Positions 5,770 to 7,175 of a stretch of 7,175 bases of DNA are shown here, in pieces. Positions within the stretch are counted from its first letter, which is position 1. Each line of letters begins with the position of its first letter. The translations under genes were made by a program, and so were the position numbers. The stretch comes from Thermoplasmata archaeon. Lineage in GTDB: Archaea; Thermoplasmatota; Thermoplasmata; Lutacidiplasmatales; UBA184. The stretch covers positions 1-7,175 of the forward strand of contig JASHSX010000154.1 of assembly GCA_030040865.1 (NCBI GenBank). Direction: 5' to 3'. The notes under the pieces are model-generated. The model did no database searches. It was not told where the DNA came from and saw only the letters and a list, made by a program, of their open reading frames with translations.

Positions 5770-7175
5770 GCCCGATTCCTGTCGGATCGTTCCCCTCGCC
5801 GCACCGCACCCCGCCGAGCGAAGACGTACTCGACCACGATCCACACGGCCGTCGTCACACCCGAGATCACCCATCCGATCTCACCAAGCTCGGTGACTCC
5901 GAGCCCCACCGTGATCGTCGTGTGCCCGTTGGGGTTCCAGATCAGTGCCGCGACCGAACCGAGCGCGGGGAGGAGCGAGACCGCGCTCTGAGAACTCTCG
6001 AGATCGGTGAAGTACGCGACTCGGGACAGTACGAGGCTCGCCGACGCCGATAGGGTGACTTCATAGCCGGAAGAACCGCCGACGACGCTCACCGAGATCG
6101 ACGGGTTCACATCGCTGAGGGTCTGCGTCGGGGCGACCGGCGAGATCGTCGCGGTCGGCGATGCTCCGTCCCCAAGCGGGACGAGCGATGGCGACAAGAC
6201 CGAGATCTGGGAAAGGCCGAAAGATCCGTTAAGGTCCGTCACGACGAGGTCCGAGCCGAAAGGTGCGGTCACGGTGCCGAGATCGATCGACGCGGTGGCA
6301 AAGCCCGACGGGTCCGTTGCCTCGTTCGGGGGCAGGAGCCGGACTTCCTCGCGGGCCGATCCGAGCGACAGCTCGAGGGCCGCCGAGTCGTTTGCTCGGA
6401 ACCGCAGCTCGACCGCCACCGAGCGGAGGAGTCCCGTCACGGGAAGGCTTACTCGGTCCACGCCCGCAGCGTTCACGAGGGTCATGTTGACTGTCCCGTA
6501 GTTCCCTCCGGGTTCGGCTTCGACCTCACTCACCGGGGTAGCCTGGACGAGAGTGGTGCCCGTCAGGTGCGTCGACAACCAGTCCGTGAGCACGGACGTG
6601 TTCGACGGCGACGTACTCTCAACGAGGATCGAACCGATGGCGTTGTCCCCCGAGACGGCGGTCACGTGAAGGGGACCCGAGGAGCCGGCGATCGAGAACG
6701 GCAGGCCGACCCACACCATGCTGCTCGAGTAGCCCTCGTACTCTCCCGCCGTGTTGAGGGTGAACGTCTGGGAGCCCCACGAGAATGTGAGGCTTCCCCC
6801 GTCGCCGTTGAAGCGAACCGGTACCCAGAGCGAGCACGACCCGGTGCACCCCGCTGTCGACACAGGAATCGTGAGCGTCCACGGCCCTCCGAGGGCGACG
6901 GCCAGCGGTGCGGGCCATCGGTCGGTGACCGGGCTCCCCACGTATCCCTGGCTGGAGATCCACCCTTGCGTGGAGAGGGTTAGCTGCGAGACCGGGTCCG
7001 AGGCCGAGAGGTAGTTACACTGCAGCGCGTAGCCGAGAAGCGCGTTCGGGCTCTGGGCGTAGACGTGCGCGATGTACGGCATCTCCTGCGCACACGTGGA
7101 CGGCGTGAGATCGGTGGGGAAGACGGCGGCTGTATTCGTGAGGTTGACGCCGGCGGCCGCAATCGAGGCCAGTTC
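5766..7175 (-). CDS. Large extracellular protein with C-terminal membrane helix (YfhO/PTPS-related-like C-terminus), partial
   Basis: The frame is open from the window edge to TAG at 5766-5768, giving 469 visible residues. The ATG at 7082 is probably internal, because the 31 residues before it have the same Ser/Thr/Ala-rich composition. The protein is rich in Ser, Thr, Gly and Val, with beta-strand-like alternation. It has five N-glycosylation sequons (visible N11, N192, N230, N262, N316) and cysteines at 28, 53, 110 and 114 that could form disulfides, so this part should be extracellular. A hydrophobic segment (IGWVISGVTTAVWIVVEYVF, 433-452) followed by an Arg-rich tail fits a C-terminal membrane anchor with cytoplasmic end. 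The block around YEVTLSASASLVLSRVAYF, then a short beta region and the last helix, resembles the C-terminus of YfhO or PTPS-related large membrane proteins, which have many N-terminal helices. That is an inference from pattern; those helices would lie outside the window. A simple surface-anchored protein is the alternative. Confidence 0.72.
   Translation of the reverse strand, partial: ELASIAAAGVNLTNTAAVFPTDLTPSTCAQEMPYIAHVYAQSPNALLGYALQCNYLSASDPVSQLTLSTQGWISSQGYVGSPVTDRWPAPLAVALGGPWTLTIPVSTAGCTGSCSLWVPVRFNGDGGSLTFSWGSQTFTLNTAGEYEGYSSSMVWVGLPFSIAGSSGPLHVTAVSGDNAIGSILVESTSPSNTSVLTDWLSTHLTGTTLVQATPVSEVEAEPGGNYGTVNMTLVNAAGVDRVSLPVTGLLRSVAVELRFRANDSAALELSLGSAREEVRLLPPNEATDPSGFATASIDLGTVTAPFGSDLVVTDLNGSFGLSQISVLSPSLVPLGDGASPTATISPVAPTQTLSDVNPSISVSVVGGSSGYEVTLSASASLVLSRVAYFTDLESSQSAVSLLPALGSVAALIWNPNGHTTITVGLGVTELGEIGWVISGVTTAVWIVVEYVFARRGAVRRGERSDRNRA

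Noticed and set aside
4354..5874. A 506-codon open frame on the minus strand, the longest in the window
   Set aside because: It runs antisense to the whole phosphatase gene and out of frame with the glycosyltransferase at 3690-4880, both of which have clear catalytic motifs. Long stop-free shadows are common at this GC content.
6000..6170. PKD or other Ig-like domain in the membrane-anchored protein
   Set aside because: The GGSSGY segment recalls PKD domains, but the following FGDG-type motif is absent and the sequence that follows fits a YfhO-like C-terminus better.
1..7175. Mobile elements, CRISPR arrays, tRNA or rRNA genes, riboswitches
   Set aside because: No transposase, terminal inverted repeats, spaced direct repeats or RNA gene signatures were seen, and almost all the sequence is explained by seven genes.

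Overview
The window is strongly GC-rich, almost fully coding DNA with seven genes. Most of it looks like a locus for building and decorating a surface glycan: three GT-B glycosyltransferases, one TylF-type sugar O-methyltransferase, one PAPS-dependent sulfotransferase, one HAD-IB phosphatase of the MtnX/phosphoserine phosphatase type, and the C-terminal part of a large exported, membrane-anchored protein. There are no RNA genes, insertion sequences, CRISPR arrays or attachment sites that I can support.

Organism: this cannot be fixed from sequence alone. I lean (about 0.55) towards a GC-rich archaeon of the Thermoplasmatota type. The reasons are short AT islands upstream of starts that would fit TATA boxes, at least one start that looks leaderless, no T-rich hairpin terminators at gene ends, and a Ser/Thr-rich extracellular protein held by a C-terminal membrane helix. 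A GC-rich bacterium is not excluded, since several starts also carry GGAG/GAGG Shine-Dalgarno sequences.

Layout: gene 1 (2-706, +, 5' end cut off by the window) is the C-terminal half of a glycosyltransferase. Genes 3 and 2 (2558-1797 and 1761-682, both -) form a two-gene operon: methyltransferase, then glycosyltransferase. Gene 4 (2734-3699, +), the sulfotransferase, diverges from this operon across a 175-bp intergenic region. Gene 5 (4880-3690, -) is a second complete glycosyltransferase, with a non-standard active-site motif. Gene 6 (5002-5769, +), the phosphatase, diverges from gene 5. Gene 7 (7175-5766, -, 5' end cut off) is the membrane-anchored extracellular protein. Orientation changes at nearly every gene, and all three convergent junctions overlap at their 3' ends (25, 10 and 4 bp), so there is no room for terminators between them.

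Working together (inference): glycosyltransferases 1, 2 and 5 would add sugars on the cytoplasmic side. The methyltransferase and the sulfotransferase would cap or charge the product. Gene 7, whose C-terminus resembles YfhO/PTPS-related large membrane proteins, could act in transfer or be part of the envelope. The phosphatase could act on a sugar or small-molecule phosphate, but its substrate is not evident. No gene shows a clearly new enzymatic system. The most unusual points are the overlapping convergent layout, the missing catalytic-motif glutamates in gene 5, and the methyl plus sulfate pair sharing one short control region.
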